Notes: generated from the sequence alone by a model not told the origin. A DNA stretch of 18,273 bases from Bacteroidota bacterium (GCA_018969565.1 JAGWYC010000015.1:1-18273), one strand, 5' to 3'; counted from the stretch's first letter, positions 1 to 7,187 are shown. Program-made: numbers and translations.

Positions 1-1
1 G

Positions 2-691
2 TTGGAGCAGTTTTATCCGGGACCTTTTGTGTTTTCCATCCTGATTATCGGGGTGATTTCTGCCTTCTTCCCCAGGAAACAGGATACCTGGATATATCAC
101 CTCAGCCTGTGGTATCTTCTGGCGGGTATCGCCTATTTCGCCCTGATGCAGCGGCAGTTTCTTTACCACGACTATTATTTTATCTTTTTCTATATTCCGG
201 TGTTCTTTATACTCCTGCAGTTTTACCTGCGCAGCATGCGTTTTTCCGGACCTGTAGGCTGTGCCGGCTTCCTGTTGTTTGCACTTCCGTATTTGCATTA
301 TACCCATTGCAGCGAAAGGCTGGCTGAGCGTTATCGTCCCGGAAGCTATTGGGAGCAAACCTTCACGGATATTAAAACCTGGCAGGGAACAGATAGGTGG
401 CTGGACAGTCTGGGTGTTCCCCGAAACGAACAGGCCCTGCTTACCGGATACGATCTTTCACCCAACAACCAGCTTTATTTTCTGCAGCGCCGCGGGAAGC
501 GCTTCTACAGTGATTATTCCCCTGAAACAGTGCACGGCATCATCCTGCAGCACAACATTCGGTGGCTGGTGCTGACCGACCCGAGGGAATGGGATGTGAA
601 GTACAGAAACGATTCCCTGTTCACCACCGAACGCGTGGGAAACAGGAATTATCTTGAATTAAGAAAAGTTAGCATCAGGCCTCGGCCATAA
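2..691 (+). CDS. Membrane glycosyltransferase-like protein, C-terminal part (5' end outside window)
   Basis: The reading frame is open from the window edge, so the real start lies upstream; the TTG at position 2 is not a credible start. The visible 229 residues begin with about four hydrophobic segments (near residues 8-25, 31-50, 57-77 and 82-100). A soluble tail of about 125 residues follows, rich in aromatic and charged residues. The motif FLYHDYYFIFFYIP in the third segment, and a multi-membrane region followed by a soluble tail, recall the GT39/ArnT/PMT-like integral membrane glycosyltransferases that use lipid-linked sugar donors. The catalytic N-terminal half is not visible, so function is inferred from the tail only. 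The stop overlaps the 3' end of the convergent metH-like gene by 17 bases. Another polytopic membrane protein of unknown function remains possible. Confidence 0.55.
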   Translation: MEQFYPGPFVFSILIIGVISAFFPRKQDTWIYHLSLWYLLAGIAYFALMQRQFLYHDYYFIFFYIPVFFILLQFYLRSMRFSGPVGCAGFLLFALPYLHYTHCSERLAERYRPGSYWEQTFTDIKTWQGTDRWLDSLGVPRNEQALLTGYDLSPNNQLYFLQRRGKRFYSDYSPETVHGIILQHNIRWLVLTDPREWDVKYRNDSLFTTERVGNRNYLELRKVSIRPRP

Positions 692-1685
692 CAGGCTTCT
701 TTCTGGGCGCATATTTCGCGGCTTCTGCAGCAATAGCGGCTATGTGTTCCGGAGTCGTGCCGCAACATCCACCTACTACGTTTACAAATCCTTCCTTACA
801 ATATGAAGCCATCACAGCAGCCATACCCTCCGGACTGTCGTCATATTCTCCGAACTCATTAGGCAGGCCTGCGTTAGGGTAAAGCGTGGTATAAACCCAG
901 GCGTTCTTGCTCAGCGCTTCGATATAAGGGCGCATCTGGTCTGCTCCCAGGGCGCAGTTGAGCCCAATGCTGAGCAATCCGGCATGGCTCACGCTGATCC
1001 AGAAGGCTTCCGCAGTTTGTCCGCTCAGCGTGCGTCCGCTGGCGTCAGTGATGGTGCCTGAAACCATGACGGGCGTGCTCAGTCCACGTTCTTCCTTCAG
1101 GCCGTTGATGGCAAACAGGGCTGCTTTACAGTTCAGGGTATCAAATACCGTTTCAACCAGAAACAGATCCACACCGGCATCGGCCAGCGCTTCGGCCTGC
1201 TCGCGGTATGCTTCGGCAAGGTCATCAAAGGTAACTGCTCTGTAGCCGGGGTTGTTTACGTCAGGACTGAGGCTTGCCGTGCGGTTGGTAGGGCCAATTG
1301 CTCCTGCCACATAGCGCGGTTTTTCAGGGTTTTTTGCCGTGTATTCCTCCGCAACTTCTTTGGCGAGTCTTACCGCTTCCATATTCAACTCCCGCACCAG
1401 ATGTTCCATGTGGTAATCGGCCATGGATATTCGGTTGGCATTGAAGGTATTCGTTTCGAGAATATCAGCGCCGGCATCGAGAAAAGCCCTGTGGATGGAG
1501 GAGATGATTTCCGGCTGGGTGAGCACCAGCAAGTCGTTATTGCCCTTCAGTGGGTGCGGGAAATCGCTGAACCGCGCACCGCGATAAGCCTCTTCATCCA
1601 GCTTATGCTTTTGTATCATGGTACCCATGGCGCCGTCAATCACCATGATGCGTTTATTCAGGATATCTGTGATATTCTTCTTCAT
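675..1685 (-). CDS. metH: Homocysteine S-methyltransferase domain of split methionine synthase
   Basis: The 336-residue protein corresponds to the N-terminal homocysteine-binding module of cobalamin-dependent methionine synthase, which transfers a methyl group to homocysteine to form methionine. Visible motifs are the N-terminal IMVIDGAMGTMIQ, ETNTFNANRIS near 77-87, IGLNC with Cys244, and GGCCGTTPEHI with Cys307 and Cys308. These three cysteines match the zinc-binding triad of the family. The protein stops right after this module. The folate-binding, cobalamin-binding and reactivation modules of full-length MetH (about 1200 residues) are absent and not elsewhere in the window. Split MetH is known in Bacteroidota, so this is likely one half of a two-gene enzyme. 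The ATG overlaps the upstream gene's TGA (ATGA), implying translational coupling. A B12-independent homocysteine or betaine methyltransferase is the main alternative. Confidence 0.9.
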   Translation of the reverse strand: MKKNITDILNKRIMVIDGAMGTMIQKHKLDEEAYRGARFSDFPHPLKGNNDLLVLTQPEIISSIHRAFLDAGADILETNTFNANRISMADYHMEHLVRELNMEAVRLAKEVAEEYTAKNPEKPRYVAGAIGPTNRTASLSPDVNNPGYRAVTFDDLAEAYREQAEALADAGVDLFLVETVFDTLNCKAALFAINGLKEERGLSTPVMVSGTITDASGRTLSGQTAEAFWISVSHAGLLSIGLNCALGADQMRPYIEALSKNAWVYTTLYPNAGLPNEFGEYDDSPEGMAAVMASYCKEGFVNVVGGCCGTTPEHIAAIAAEAAKYAPRKKPVMAEA

Positions 1686-2572
1686 TGTTTTAGTAGGGTG
1701 AGGTGTTCGTTGAACAATTCAAAAACCAGGTTCAGGAAGGTGTTACTGTTTATGCTGTTGTCCTTATTCAGCAGACTCAATGCGTCTTTTTTTGCGAAAG
1801 CCGCAGGGCTTGCATGGTGAAATAAGAGCAAGGGCGACAGTTGTTTTGTTGCCGTACCGGGATAATTCAGTGTAGCGAGTTCCTGATCCAATCTGACCTG
1901 CATGGATGGCATCTTTCCTGAGTAATCTGGTGATTTCCAGTACACCATGTGGGGTTCAGGCTCATACAGTTGCTGCACATCCTTGCGTGTCATCCAGTTG
2001 TATGTTCGGCCGGAGAACAGGGAATCAAGCGCCTGTTCTGCTATTCGGAAGCCCATAGGATTGCTGCTGTCAGCGGAGAAGGGCAGAAAACCCATCAGGG
2101 CTTTGTTGCGGAAGGCCAGATACATCGGCTTATGCAAGCCATGCACATAGGAGTAGTTTATTCGGTCAATGATGCCTGAAATCAAACCGGGTGGGATGCT
2201 TTGGGTCAGGAAGTTCCTGAATTTCTGTTCATCAAGCAGTTGCAGCGCCAAAACAAAACCCTGAGGCGTGCGGAACAGCAACAGGTCGCTGTAGAGGTCA
2301 ATTCCAATTTGCCTCGGATCTTTAACCTTGCTGAAAAGAGGCATGTTCCGGATGCTGTCAGAAAAGGCATTCAGTGCAGGCAATTGGCCGGGCGTGACTT
2401 CTTTTTGCAGTAAACGGGTTTGCAGGTGGAATACCCATTGGGCATCAGGAGGCACCAGCAACACTATTTTACTTCTGCTGTTGAAGTTATAGCGCAGATA
2501 AATGGCCACAATGATGGCCAGAAGCAATACCGGTATTCCGATTCTAAGCGCAATGCGTCCGATAGGACTCAT
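1682..2572 (-). CDS. Conserved-looking membrane-anchored protein of unknown function
   Basis: I do not recognise this 296-residue protein. A short N-terminus with Arg6 and Arg10 is followed by one hydrophobic segment at about residues 8-26 (IGIPVLLLAIIVAIYL). It reads as an uncleaved signal anchor, with the remaining 270 residues probably in the periplasm. The soluble part is mixed alpha/beta in character and has no obvious catalytic motif. The ATG at 2572 is supported by a perfect -7 element, TACCTTTG, ending four bases before it. The stop overlaps the start of the metH-like gene by four bases, so the two are co-transcribed. The pairing with metH does not by itself show a role in methionine metabolism. 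The gene lies directly downstream of the terminator of the Cys-rich secreted gene. Confidence 0.75.
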   Translation of the reverse strand: MSPIGRIALRIGIPVLLLAIIVAIYLRYNFNSRSKIVLLVPPDAQWVFHLQTRLLQKEVTPGQLPALNAFSDSIRNMPLFSKVKDPRQIGIDLYSDLLLFRTPQGFVLALQLLDEQKFRNFLTQSIPPGLISGIIDRINYSYVHGLHKPMYLAFRNKALMGFLPFSADSSNPMGFRIAEQALDSLFSGRTYNWMTRKDVQQLYEPEPHMVYWKSPDYSGKMPSMQVRLDQELATLNYPGTATKQLSPLLLFHHASPAAFAKKDALSLLNKDNSINSNTFLNLVFELFNEHLTLLKQ

Positions 2573-2576
2573 GGTG

Positions 2577-2584
2577 CAAAGGTA
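2577..2584 (-). promoter_or_regulatory. -7 element (TACCTTTG) immediately before the 296-residue gene
   Basis: TACCTTTG on the minus strand is a perfect match to the Bacteroidota TAnnTTTG element recognised by the primary sigma factor. Only CACC separates it from the ATG at 2572, so transcription would begin almost at the start codon. No TTTG -33 element is visible at the usual 19-21 base spacing. That region is occupied by the T-tract of the upstream terminator. Confidence 0.5.
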
Positions 2585-2593
2585 GCATGGGAA

Positions 2594-2627
2594 TAAAAGA
2601 AAAAACCCTCCGCGGTGGGAGGGTTTT
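2594..2627 (-). terminator. Rho-independent terminator of the Cys-rich secreted gene
   Basis: A perfect 10-base inverted repeat (AAAACCCTCC at 2602-2611 and its complement at 2618-2627) encloses a 6-base loop. Read on the minus strand it is followed by a T-rich run (TTCTTTTATT). It sits about 20 bases past the stop codon at 2649. Confidence 0.9.
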
Positions 2628-2648
2628 CTGTGATAAGTTTAATATTTC

Positions 2649-3062
2649 TTACTGGTTGGTGCCTGATGGAGCAGGAGCTGCGGGAGCCGCATTTCCGTGA
2701 CCCTGGCAGGGTTTGTTGCATCCGGGCTTCGGAGTGGCAGCAGCACCGCCGGCATGTCCTGTGCAGGCACCGGCTTGTCCTTCCTTGCCTTTGCAGCAAG
2801 CCTTAGGAGTAGCGCTGGCGCTATTCTGTCCGGCGCAGGCAGCCTGACCGGCCTTTGCCTTGCAGCAAGCCTTCACAGGAGCCGCGGCAGGAGTTTCCGT
2901 AACAGCTACAGGAGCAGGAGCAGCTTGAGCTGGTGCCTGTCCCAGTGAAGGTTGGTTGCTGCTTTGAGCAGGCTTGATTTCATTTCCTGCTGCATCTACG
3001 TTCTGTGCATGAGCGGTGGCAACTGCACCGAAGATCATGGCTATGAAAAACAGTTTCTTCAT
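2649..3062 (-). CDS. Small secreted Ala/Pro-rich protein with Cys-Cys repeats
   Basis: The 137-residue protein has a clear signal peptide, MKKLFFIAMIFGAVATAHA, with predicted cleavage after Ala19 and Gln at +1. A low-complexity Ala/Pro/Gln segment follows at about 31-62. The rest is Cys-rich: VKACCKAKAGQAACAGQ (63-79) and PKACCKGKEGQAGACTGH (86-103) are two copies of one unit. PKPGCNKPCQGHG (111-123) is a divergent third. All eight cysteines (66, 67, 76, 89, 90, 100, 115, 119) lie in these units, with Lys and a few His nearby. An envelope metal-binding or disulfide-linked role is possible, but no family is recognised. The gene has its own promoter and terminator and so is probably monocistronic. 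Signal peptide, terminator and promoter together make it a convincing gene despite the low complexity. Confidence 0.88.
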   Translation of the reverse strand: MKKLFFIAMIFGAVATAHAQNVDAAGNEIKPAQSSNQPSLGQAPAQAAPAPVAVTETPAAAPVKACCKAKAGQAACAGQNSASATPKACCKGKEGQAGACTGHAGGAAATPKPGCNKPCQGHGNAAPAAPAPSGTNQ

Positions 3063-3086
3063 GGTTCTTGATTAATTGATGTTTTA

Positions 3087-3119
3087 CAAAGTTAGAAAAA
3101 TTTCTTTCAATCAGTCAAA
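3087..3119 (-). promoter_or_regulatory. Promoter of the Cys-rich gene: TTTG -33 and TAACTTTG -7
   Basis: On the minus strand TTTG (3119-3116) is followed after 21 bases by TAACTTTG (3094-3087), a perfect TAnnTTTG. This predicts a leader of about 20 bases before the ATG at 3062. The -33 element lies inside the last codons of psd, so this promoter overlaps the end of the upstream gene. Confidence 0.7.
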
Positions 3120-3764
3120 ACGGGCAATGACCGTTTCACCTCCTGTCGTCTTTTCGCCCAATTTCACAGAAATCTTTGCGTCCAGGGGCAGGAACAGGTC
3201 AATCCGGGAGCCGAAGCGGATAAAGCCCATTTCGCGGCCCTGTCGTACCTGCTGCCCTTCCTTCACATAGTAGATAATGCGTCGTGCCAGCGCCCCTGCT
3301 ATCTGACGGAACAGCACCTTGCGGCCGCCCTGGTCAATCACCACGGTGGTACGCTCGTTTTCGGTACTGCTCTTCGGATGCCAGGCAACCAGGTACTTAC
3401 CCGGATAGTAGCGCACATAACATACTTCACCGCTGATGGGATTTCGGTTTACATGTACGTTCAGTGGCGACATAAATATGCTCACCTGACGGCGCTTGTC
3501 CTTAAAATATTCCGGCTCTTCCACCTCTTCAATCACCACCACCTTGCCATCCGCAGGGGCGATGATTGTGTTCGGGTCTATTTGGGTAAAGCGCAGCGGG
3601 TTGCGGAAAAACTGCACCACCAGCACATACATCACGATGGAAAGCAGCATAATTATCTGTGTTACGATCCCATCACCGGCAAACCAGTGCACGCCAAAAT
3701 TCAGCAGGCCCAGCAGCAGTGTGGTAACCAGAATAATCAGGTAGCCTTCGCGGTGGATGCGCAT
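3111..3764 (-). CDS. psd: Phosphatidylserine decarboxylase proenzyme
   Basis: The enzyme decarboxylates phosphatidylserine to phosphatidylethanolamine at the inner membrane. The 217-residue length fits the short bacterial/archaeal-type subfamily. Two hydrophobic segments (about 6-28 and 33-53) form the membrane anchor. Family motifs follow: IIAPADGKV (67-75), IFMSPLNVHVNRNPISG (96-112, with His104) and KYLVAWHPKSS (123-133). The self-cleavage site is FGSR, where Gly185/Ser186 would be cut to create the pyruvoyl group; here GS appears as in the short subfamily rather than as LGST. Asp72, His104 and Ser186 are likely processing residues by analogy. The start codon shares one base with the gdhA stop (TGATG), so the gene is translated as the second cistron after gdhA. 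Confidence 0.95.
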   Translation of the reverse strand: MRIHREGYLIILVTTLLLGLLNFGVHWFAGDGIVTQIIMLLSIVMYVLVVQFFRNPLRFTQIDPNTIIAPADGKVVVIEEVEEPEYFKDKRRQVSIFMSPLNVHVNRNPISGEVCYVRYYPGKYLVAWHPKSSTENERTTVVIDQGGRKVLFRQIAGALARRIIYYVKEGQQVRQGREMGFIRFGSRIDLFLPLDAKISVKLGEKTTGGETVIARFD

Positions 3765-5029
3765 CAGAATTTACCCCTGATTTTGAACGTTGCAGCCACC
3801 TTATCCAGCGCTACGATATACGCAGCCAGACGCATGGTGGTATTGAATTTCTGGGCAGTTCCGTACACGCTGTCAAACGCTTGTTTCATCACGCGGTCGG
3901 CGCGACGGTTTACGCGTTCTTCAGTCCAGTAGTAACCCAGACGGTTCTGTACCCATTCAAAGTAGGAAACAGTAACACCGCCGGCATTAGCCAGAATGTC
4001 CGGAACGACCACAATGCCTTTTTCCTGAAGAATAGGATCGGCTTCAGCGGTTGTGGGGCCATTAGCGCCTTCTACAATCAGACGGGCTTTGATATCAGCG
4101 GCATTTTCGAGTGTAATTTGGTCCTCCATGGCGGCAGGAACCAGGATATCGCAGGGAAGGGTCAGCAGTTCGGCATTGGAAATTTTAGTTCCACCGGTGT
4201 AACCTTCCAGACTGCGGTTAGGGCTGTTTTGTACGTAGGCCATGGCTTCTTCCACGTTGATGCCGTTGGGGTTATGGTAACCGCCGCTCACATCGCTGAT
4301 GCCCACGATTTTCACACCCAGCATGCTGATGAGCTTGGCGCTGATGCTGCCTACATTTCCGAAACCCTGAACTACGCAGGTAGATTCGGTGGGGTTCATG
4401 CCCAGTTTAGCCATGGCGCTGCGGCAGGAAACCATCACACCGCGGCCGGTAGCTTCCACACGGCCCAATGAACCACCCAGAATCAGGGGTTTACCGGTTA
4501 CCACGGCCCAGGAATTCTGGCCTTTAATTTTACTGTATTCATCCACAATCCAGGCCATTTCCTGCTGGCCGGTACCCATATCAGGGGCGGGGATGTCGGT
4601 ATCAGGACCGAAAATTTCGCTCATGGAAAGCGTGTAGGCACGCGTAAGGCGTTCCAGTTCGCCTTTGCTCATGCTGCGCGGGTCACATTTGATGCCACCC
4701 TTGGCGCCGCCGTATGGAATATTCACTACGGCACACTTCCAGGTCATCCATGCCGCCAGCGCGCGCACTTCATCCTCGTTTACGTCCATAGAGTAGCGCA
4801 CGCCTCCCTTACTGGGGCCCAGCAAGGTGCTGTGTACAACGCGGAAGCCTTCAAATACGCGGATGCTTCCGTCATCCATGGTGATGGGCAGATTTACGGC
4901 TACTGCCTTGGCCGGAACCTTCAGCACATTCATGATGGATTCTTCCAGACCCATCAGGCGCGCTGCCTCGTCGAACCGTTGCATCATTGAATGCAGCGGG
5001 TTGTGTTTGTGTTCTATGGTTGCACCCAT
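3764..5029 (-). CDS. gdhA: Glutamate dehydrogenase (Glu/Leu/Phe/Val dehydrogenase family)
   Basis: The enzyme interconverts glutamate with 2-oxoglutarate and ammonia, linking nitrogen and carbon metabolism in the cytoplasm. With the ATG at 5029 the protein has 421 residues, typical of the hexameric class. An in-frame TTG seven codons earlier is less likely because it lies inside the -7 element. Visible motifs are LLGPSKGGVRY (69-79, Lys74), WKCAVVNIPYGGAKGG (97-112, substrate Lys98 and catalytic Lys110) and IPAPDMGTG (146-154, Asp150). The dinucleotide-binding GFGNVG is at 222-227, with Asp246 in ISD at the end of the second strand. An acidic residue there often goes with NAD preference, but I would not assign cofactor from this. 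A Leu or Val dehydrogenase is less likely because these are usually shorter. It heads a two-gene unit with psd. Confidence 0.93.
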   Translation of the reverse strand: MGATIEHKHNPLHSMMQRFDEAARLMGLEESIMNVLKVPAKAVAVNLPITMDDGSIRVFEGFRVVHSTLLGPSKGGVRYSMDVNEDEVRALAAWMTWKCAVVNIPYGGAKGGIKCDPRSMSKGELERLTRAYTLSMSEIFGPDTDIPAPDMGTGQQEMAWIVDEYSKIKGQNSWAVVTGKPLILGGSLGRVEATGRGVMVSCRSAMAKLGMNPTESTCVVQGFGNVGSISAKLISMLGVKIVGISDVSGGYHNPNGINVEEAMAYVQNSPNRSLEGYTGGTKISNAELLTLPCDILVPAAMEDQITLENAADIKARLIVEGANGPTTAEADPILQEKGIVVVPDILANAGGVTVSYFEWVQNRLGYYWTEERVNRRADRVMKQAFDSVYGTAQKFNTTMRLAAYIVALDKVAATFKIRGKF

Positions 5030-5047
5030 AACAAAAATTTGAGGTGG

Positions 5048-5079
5048 CAAATATCCGATTTACCATCGGGAAAGGCAAA
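5048..5079 (-). promoter_or_regulatory. gdhA-psd promoter: TTTG -33 and GATATTTG -7
   Basis: On the minus strand TTTG (5079-5076) is separated by 20 bases from GATATTTG (5055-5048), which matches TAnnTTTG at seven of eight positions counting free bases. It predicts a short leader before the ATG at 5029 and excludes the upstream TTG at 5050 as a start. Confidence 0.6.
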
Positions 5080-5095
5080 GCGCACCCGGAGTGGT

Positions 5096-5103
5096 TATTT
5101 TTG
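5096..5103 (+). promoter_or_regulatory. -7 element (TATTTTTG) directly before tyrS
   Basis: TATTTTTG is a perfect TAnnTTTG. Only seven bases (CCGCCTT) lie between it and the ATG at 5111, so the mRNA would have little or no leader. No TTTG is present at the usual -33 spacing. This argues against longer tyrS reading-frame starts further upstream. Confidence 0.55.
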
Positions 5104-5110
5104 CCGCCTT

Positions 5111-6406
5111 ATGAGTTTTCAACCCCGCTTTAATCTTGTTGAAGAACTGCGCTGGCGCGGGCTACTGCACGACCTCACCCCGGGTGTGGAAGAATTACTG
5201 CAGCGCGAGCAGGTTTCGGGTTATATAGGTTTTGACCCTACCGCCGACAGCCTTCATATAGGCAATCTGGTGCCTATTATGCTGTTGGTTCATTTGCAAA
5301 GAGCCGGTCATAAACCTATTGCGCTGGTCGGCGGGGCCACCGGAATGGTGGGTGATCCTTCCGGCAAAAGCGAAGAACGGAAACTGCTTCAGGAAGAAAC
5401 CATCAACCACAACCTCAACGCCCAGCGCAAACAATTGGAACGTTTTCTCGAGTTCAGCGGTGCCAATGCTGCTTCCGTGGTGAATAATTACGATTGGTTC
5501 AGGGAATTCAGTTTTCTGGGTTTTATCAGGGAAGTGGGAAAACACATCACCATCAGTTACATGATGGGAAAAGACAGCGTGCGCAACCGATTGGAAAACA
5601 CGGGAATGTCATTTACCGAATTCAGTTATCAGTTGGTCCAGGGTTATGATTTTTATCATTTATACCAACATCATGGCTGCAAGCTACAGATGGGCGGCAG
5701 CGACCAATGGGGAAACATCACCACCGGGACGGAATTAATTCGTCGAATGGCGGGTGGAGAAGCATACGCCATCACAGCGCCGCTGATTACCAAAAGCGAT
5801 GGCTCCAAGTTTGGCAAGAGTGAAGGCGGCAATGTATGGCTGGATCCGGTGCGCACTTCTCCTTACAAGTTTTATCAGTTCTGGCTGAATCAAAGCGATG
5901 AAGATGCGGCACGTTATATCCGCATTTACACCCTTCTGGAAAAAGAACATATAGAAAGGCTGGAAGCCGAGCATAAAGTAGCGCCGCACCTGCGTCTGCT
6001 TCAGAAGGAGCTTGCGGCGCAAGTTACGGTCATGGTTCACGGGCAGCACGAATTGGAGCAGGCAATGAAGGCCACAGATATCCTGTTTGGCAACAGCAGC
6101 CGCGATGCGTTAGCCACCATTAATCCGGAATTATTGCTCCAGGTTATGGAAGGTGTTCCCATGTTTACAGTTTCCAAAGAAAAACTGGATGCGGGCATCA
6201 ATATCCTTGAACTCAGCGCCGTGGAAACTCAGGTATTTCCCAGCAAGGGGGAGGCGCGCAAGATGATTCAGGCCGGGGGCTTCAGCCTGAATAAGGACAA
6301 AATTGCCGATGATCAGGCATCTATTAACAGTTCATATCTGCTTCATGGAAAATTTCTTCTGGCTCAGCGGGGCAAGAAGAACTATTACCTCATTGTGGCA
6401 GAGTAA
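5111..6406 (+). CDS. tyrS: Tyrosyl-tRNA synthetase
   Basis: This cytoplasmic enzyme activates tyrosine with ATP and charges tRNA-Tyr. It is a class I synthetase of 431 residues from the ATG at 5111, a normal length for TyrRS. The first signature is SLHIGNLVP (HIGH-type, 48-55). The tyrosine pocket is seen in YQLVQGYDFYHLY (173-185) and QMGGSDQWGN (193-202). The KMSKS loop appears as KFGKS (233-237), the usual form in bacterial TyrRS. The C-terminal 70 or so residues, containing VFPSKGEARKMIQAGGFSLN, form the S4-like RNA-binding domain. The frame is open upstream to 4991, but that extension overlaps gdhA and would lie upstream of the promoter. The gene is divergent from gdhA and ends at a hairpin shared with the convergent FKBP gene. 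Confidence 0.97.
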   Translation: MSFQPRFNLVEELRWRGLLHDLTPGVEELLQREQVSGYIGFDPTADSLHIGNLVPIMLLVHLQRAGHKPIALVGGATGMVGDPSGKSEERKLLQEETINHNLNAQRKQLERFLEFSGANAASVVNNYDWFREFSFLGFIREVGKHITISYMMGKDSVRNRLENTGMSFTEFSYQLVQGYDFYHLYQHHGCKLQMGGSDQWGNITTGTELIRRMAGGEAYAITAPLITKSDGSKFGKSEGGNVWLDPVRTSPYKFYQFWLNQSDEDAARYIRIYTLLEKEHIERLEAEHKVAPHLRLLQKELAAQVTVMVHGQHELEQAMKATDILFGNSSRDALATINPELLLQVMEGVPMFTVSKEKLDAGINILELSAVETQVFPSKGEARKMIQAGGFSLNKDKIADDQASINSSYLLHGKFLLAQRGKKNYYLIVAE

Positions 6407-6458
6407 TTTGTTTCGTTAAATCGAGCCTTGAATTTTATCATTCCTGGTTTCAATACAT

Positions 6459-6489
6459 AAAAAAAGTCGGCTTCGGGCCGACTTTTTTT
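6459..6489. terminator. Bidirectional terminator between tyrS and the FKBP gene
   Basis: A 13-base-pair stem (A7-GTCGGC pairing with GCCGAC-T7) closes a TTCGG loop. An A-run on one side and a T-run on the other make it function-like on both strands. It lies between two convergent genes, about 50 bases after the tyrS stop and about 20 bases past the stop of the minus-strand gene. Confidence 0.93.
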
Positions 6490-6505
6490 ATAGGGTTCAA
6501 TTTGA

Positions 6506-7003
6506 TTAGTGATGATGTCCGCCGGGTCCGTGAACATGTCCATGGTCCAGTTCTTCAGCCGAAGCGTCACGCACAGATACAATGGCACCGGTGAACTGGA
6601 GCGACTGGTCTGCCAGAGGATGGTTGAAATCCATAGTGACCAGTTCAGTGTTGAAATCCATGATTTTGCCTTGGAGTGGATTGCCCATCTGGTCCTGCAT
6701 GGGGATGATATTACCCACCTTCAGGATGCCTTCAGGAACATCAGCGCCCTGAAACACAGAGGCAGGAACCTGCACAACCGCACCCGGGTCGGATACGCCG
6801 TAACCTTCTTCAGCAGTAAGGGTGAAGTTGAACGCGTCACCCGCTTTCAGGCCTTCCAGATTGCGGTCAAAAGCCTCCAGTGTCTGGCCAATGCCGTGGA
6901 TGAAGGTAAAAGGATCCTGATCCGTGGTGGCGTCTGCGATGTCGCCATTGCTGAGGGTCAGCGTGTACGTAAGACTCACCACCCGGTTTTTTTCAATGTT
7001 CAT
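6506..7003 (-). CDS. SlyD-like FKBP-type peptidyl-prolyl isomerase
   Basis: The 165-residue protein is an FKBP-type prolyl cis-trans isomerase and probable chaperone. It begins VVSLTYTLTLSNGDIADAT, then FTFIHGIGQTLEAFDRNLEGLKAGD (about 32-56), the FKBP core surrounding the active site. EEGYGVSDP (65-73) leads into an inserted domain to about residue 125, the insert-in-flap chaperone module of SlyD. The core strand QSLQFTGAIVSVRDAS follows. The C-terminus is DHGHVHGPGGHHH with six histidines, a short version of the SlyD metal-binding tail that suggests nickel or zinc binding. There is no signal peptide, so it is cytoplasmic. It is monocistronic, with its own promoter, and is divergent from the large secreted-protein gene. 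Confidence 0.93.
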   Translation of the reverse strand: MNIEKNRVVSLTYTLTLSNGDIADATTDQDPFTFIHGIGQTLEAFDRNLEGLKAGDAFNFTLTAEEGYGVSDPGAVVQVPASVFQGADVPEGILKVGNIIPMQDQMGNPLQGKIMDFNTELVTMDFNHPLADQSLQFTGAIVSVRDASAEELDHGHVHGPGGHHH

Positions 7004-7022
7004 AATTGATTTAAAGATATTA

Positions 7023-7054
7023 CAAAATACGGCCAGAAAGGGGTGATTACCAAA
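7023..7054 (-). promoter_or_regulatory. Candidate promoter of the FKBP gene: TTTG and GTATTTTG
   Basis: On the minus strand TTTG (7054-7051) is followed 20 bases later by GTATTTTG (7030-7023), leaving about 19 bases before the ATG at 7003. The TA of the -7 element is displaced by one base, so the match is imperfect. A nearby TATCTTTA (7019-7012) is the alternative -7 but has no spaced -33. Confidence 0.4.
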
Positions 7055-7075
7055 TTAAGCCGGGTAAAGAAATAC

Positions 7076-7135
7076 TTGCCATGGGGAGCCTGTCGAACCT
7101 TTAGGACCAGGCTATACGGACTCACCACAACATAA
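7076..7135. repeat. Degraded copy of the dispersed palindromic repeat
   Basis: TTGCCATGGGGAGCCTGTCGAACC resembles the left arm of the copy at 14585-14606 (shared core GAGCSTGTCGAA). CTCACCACAACATAA at 7121-7135 resembles its right arm. The internal arms AGCCTG (7087-7092) and CAGGCT (7108-7113) still pair. It sits between divergent genes, upstream of both promoters, and has lost the full-length stem. Confidence 0.55.
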
Positions 7136-7175
7136 GGTACAACTCCCTGCGAATCGCTTACTCCCACACTTTCCG

Positions 7176-7182
7176 TATCTTG
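7176..7182 (+). promoter_or_regulatory. Candidate -7 element (TATCTTG) before the large secreted protein gene
   Basis: GTATCTTGCAACC precedes the ATG at 7188. The match to TAnnTTTG is one T short, but position and downstream sequence (TTGCAACC) resemble TTTGCCGCC before tyrS and TTTGCACC before the gene at 2572. The leader would be about five bases. No -33 TTTG is seen. Confidence 0.3.
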
Positions 7183-7187
7183 CAACC

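Noticed and set aside
2569..2799. Cys-rich 76-codon frame overlapping the secreted Cys protein gene
   Set aside because: It is an out-of-frame shadow that crosses the terminator; the frame at 2649-3062 has the signal peptide, promoter and terminator.
4991..5110. Longer tyrS start adding 40 residues
   Set aside because: The extension overlaps the 5' end of gdhA and lies upstream of the TATTTTTG element; the TyrRS family begins near the ATG at 5111.
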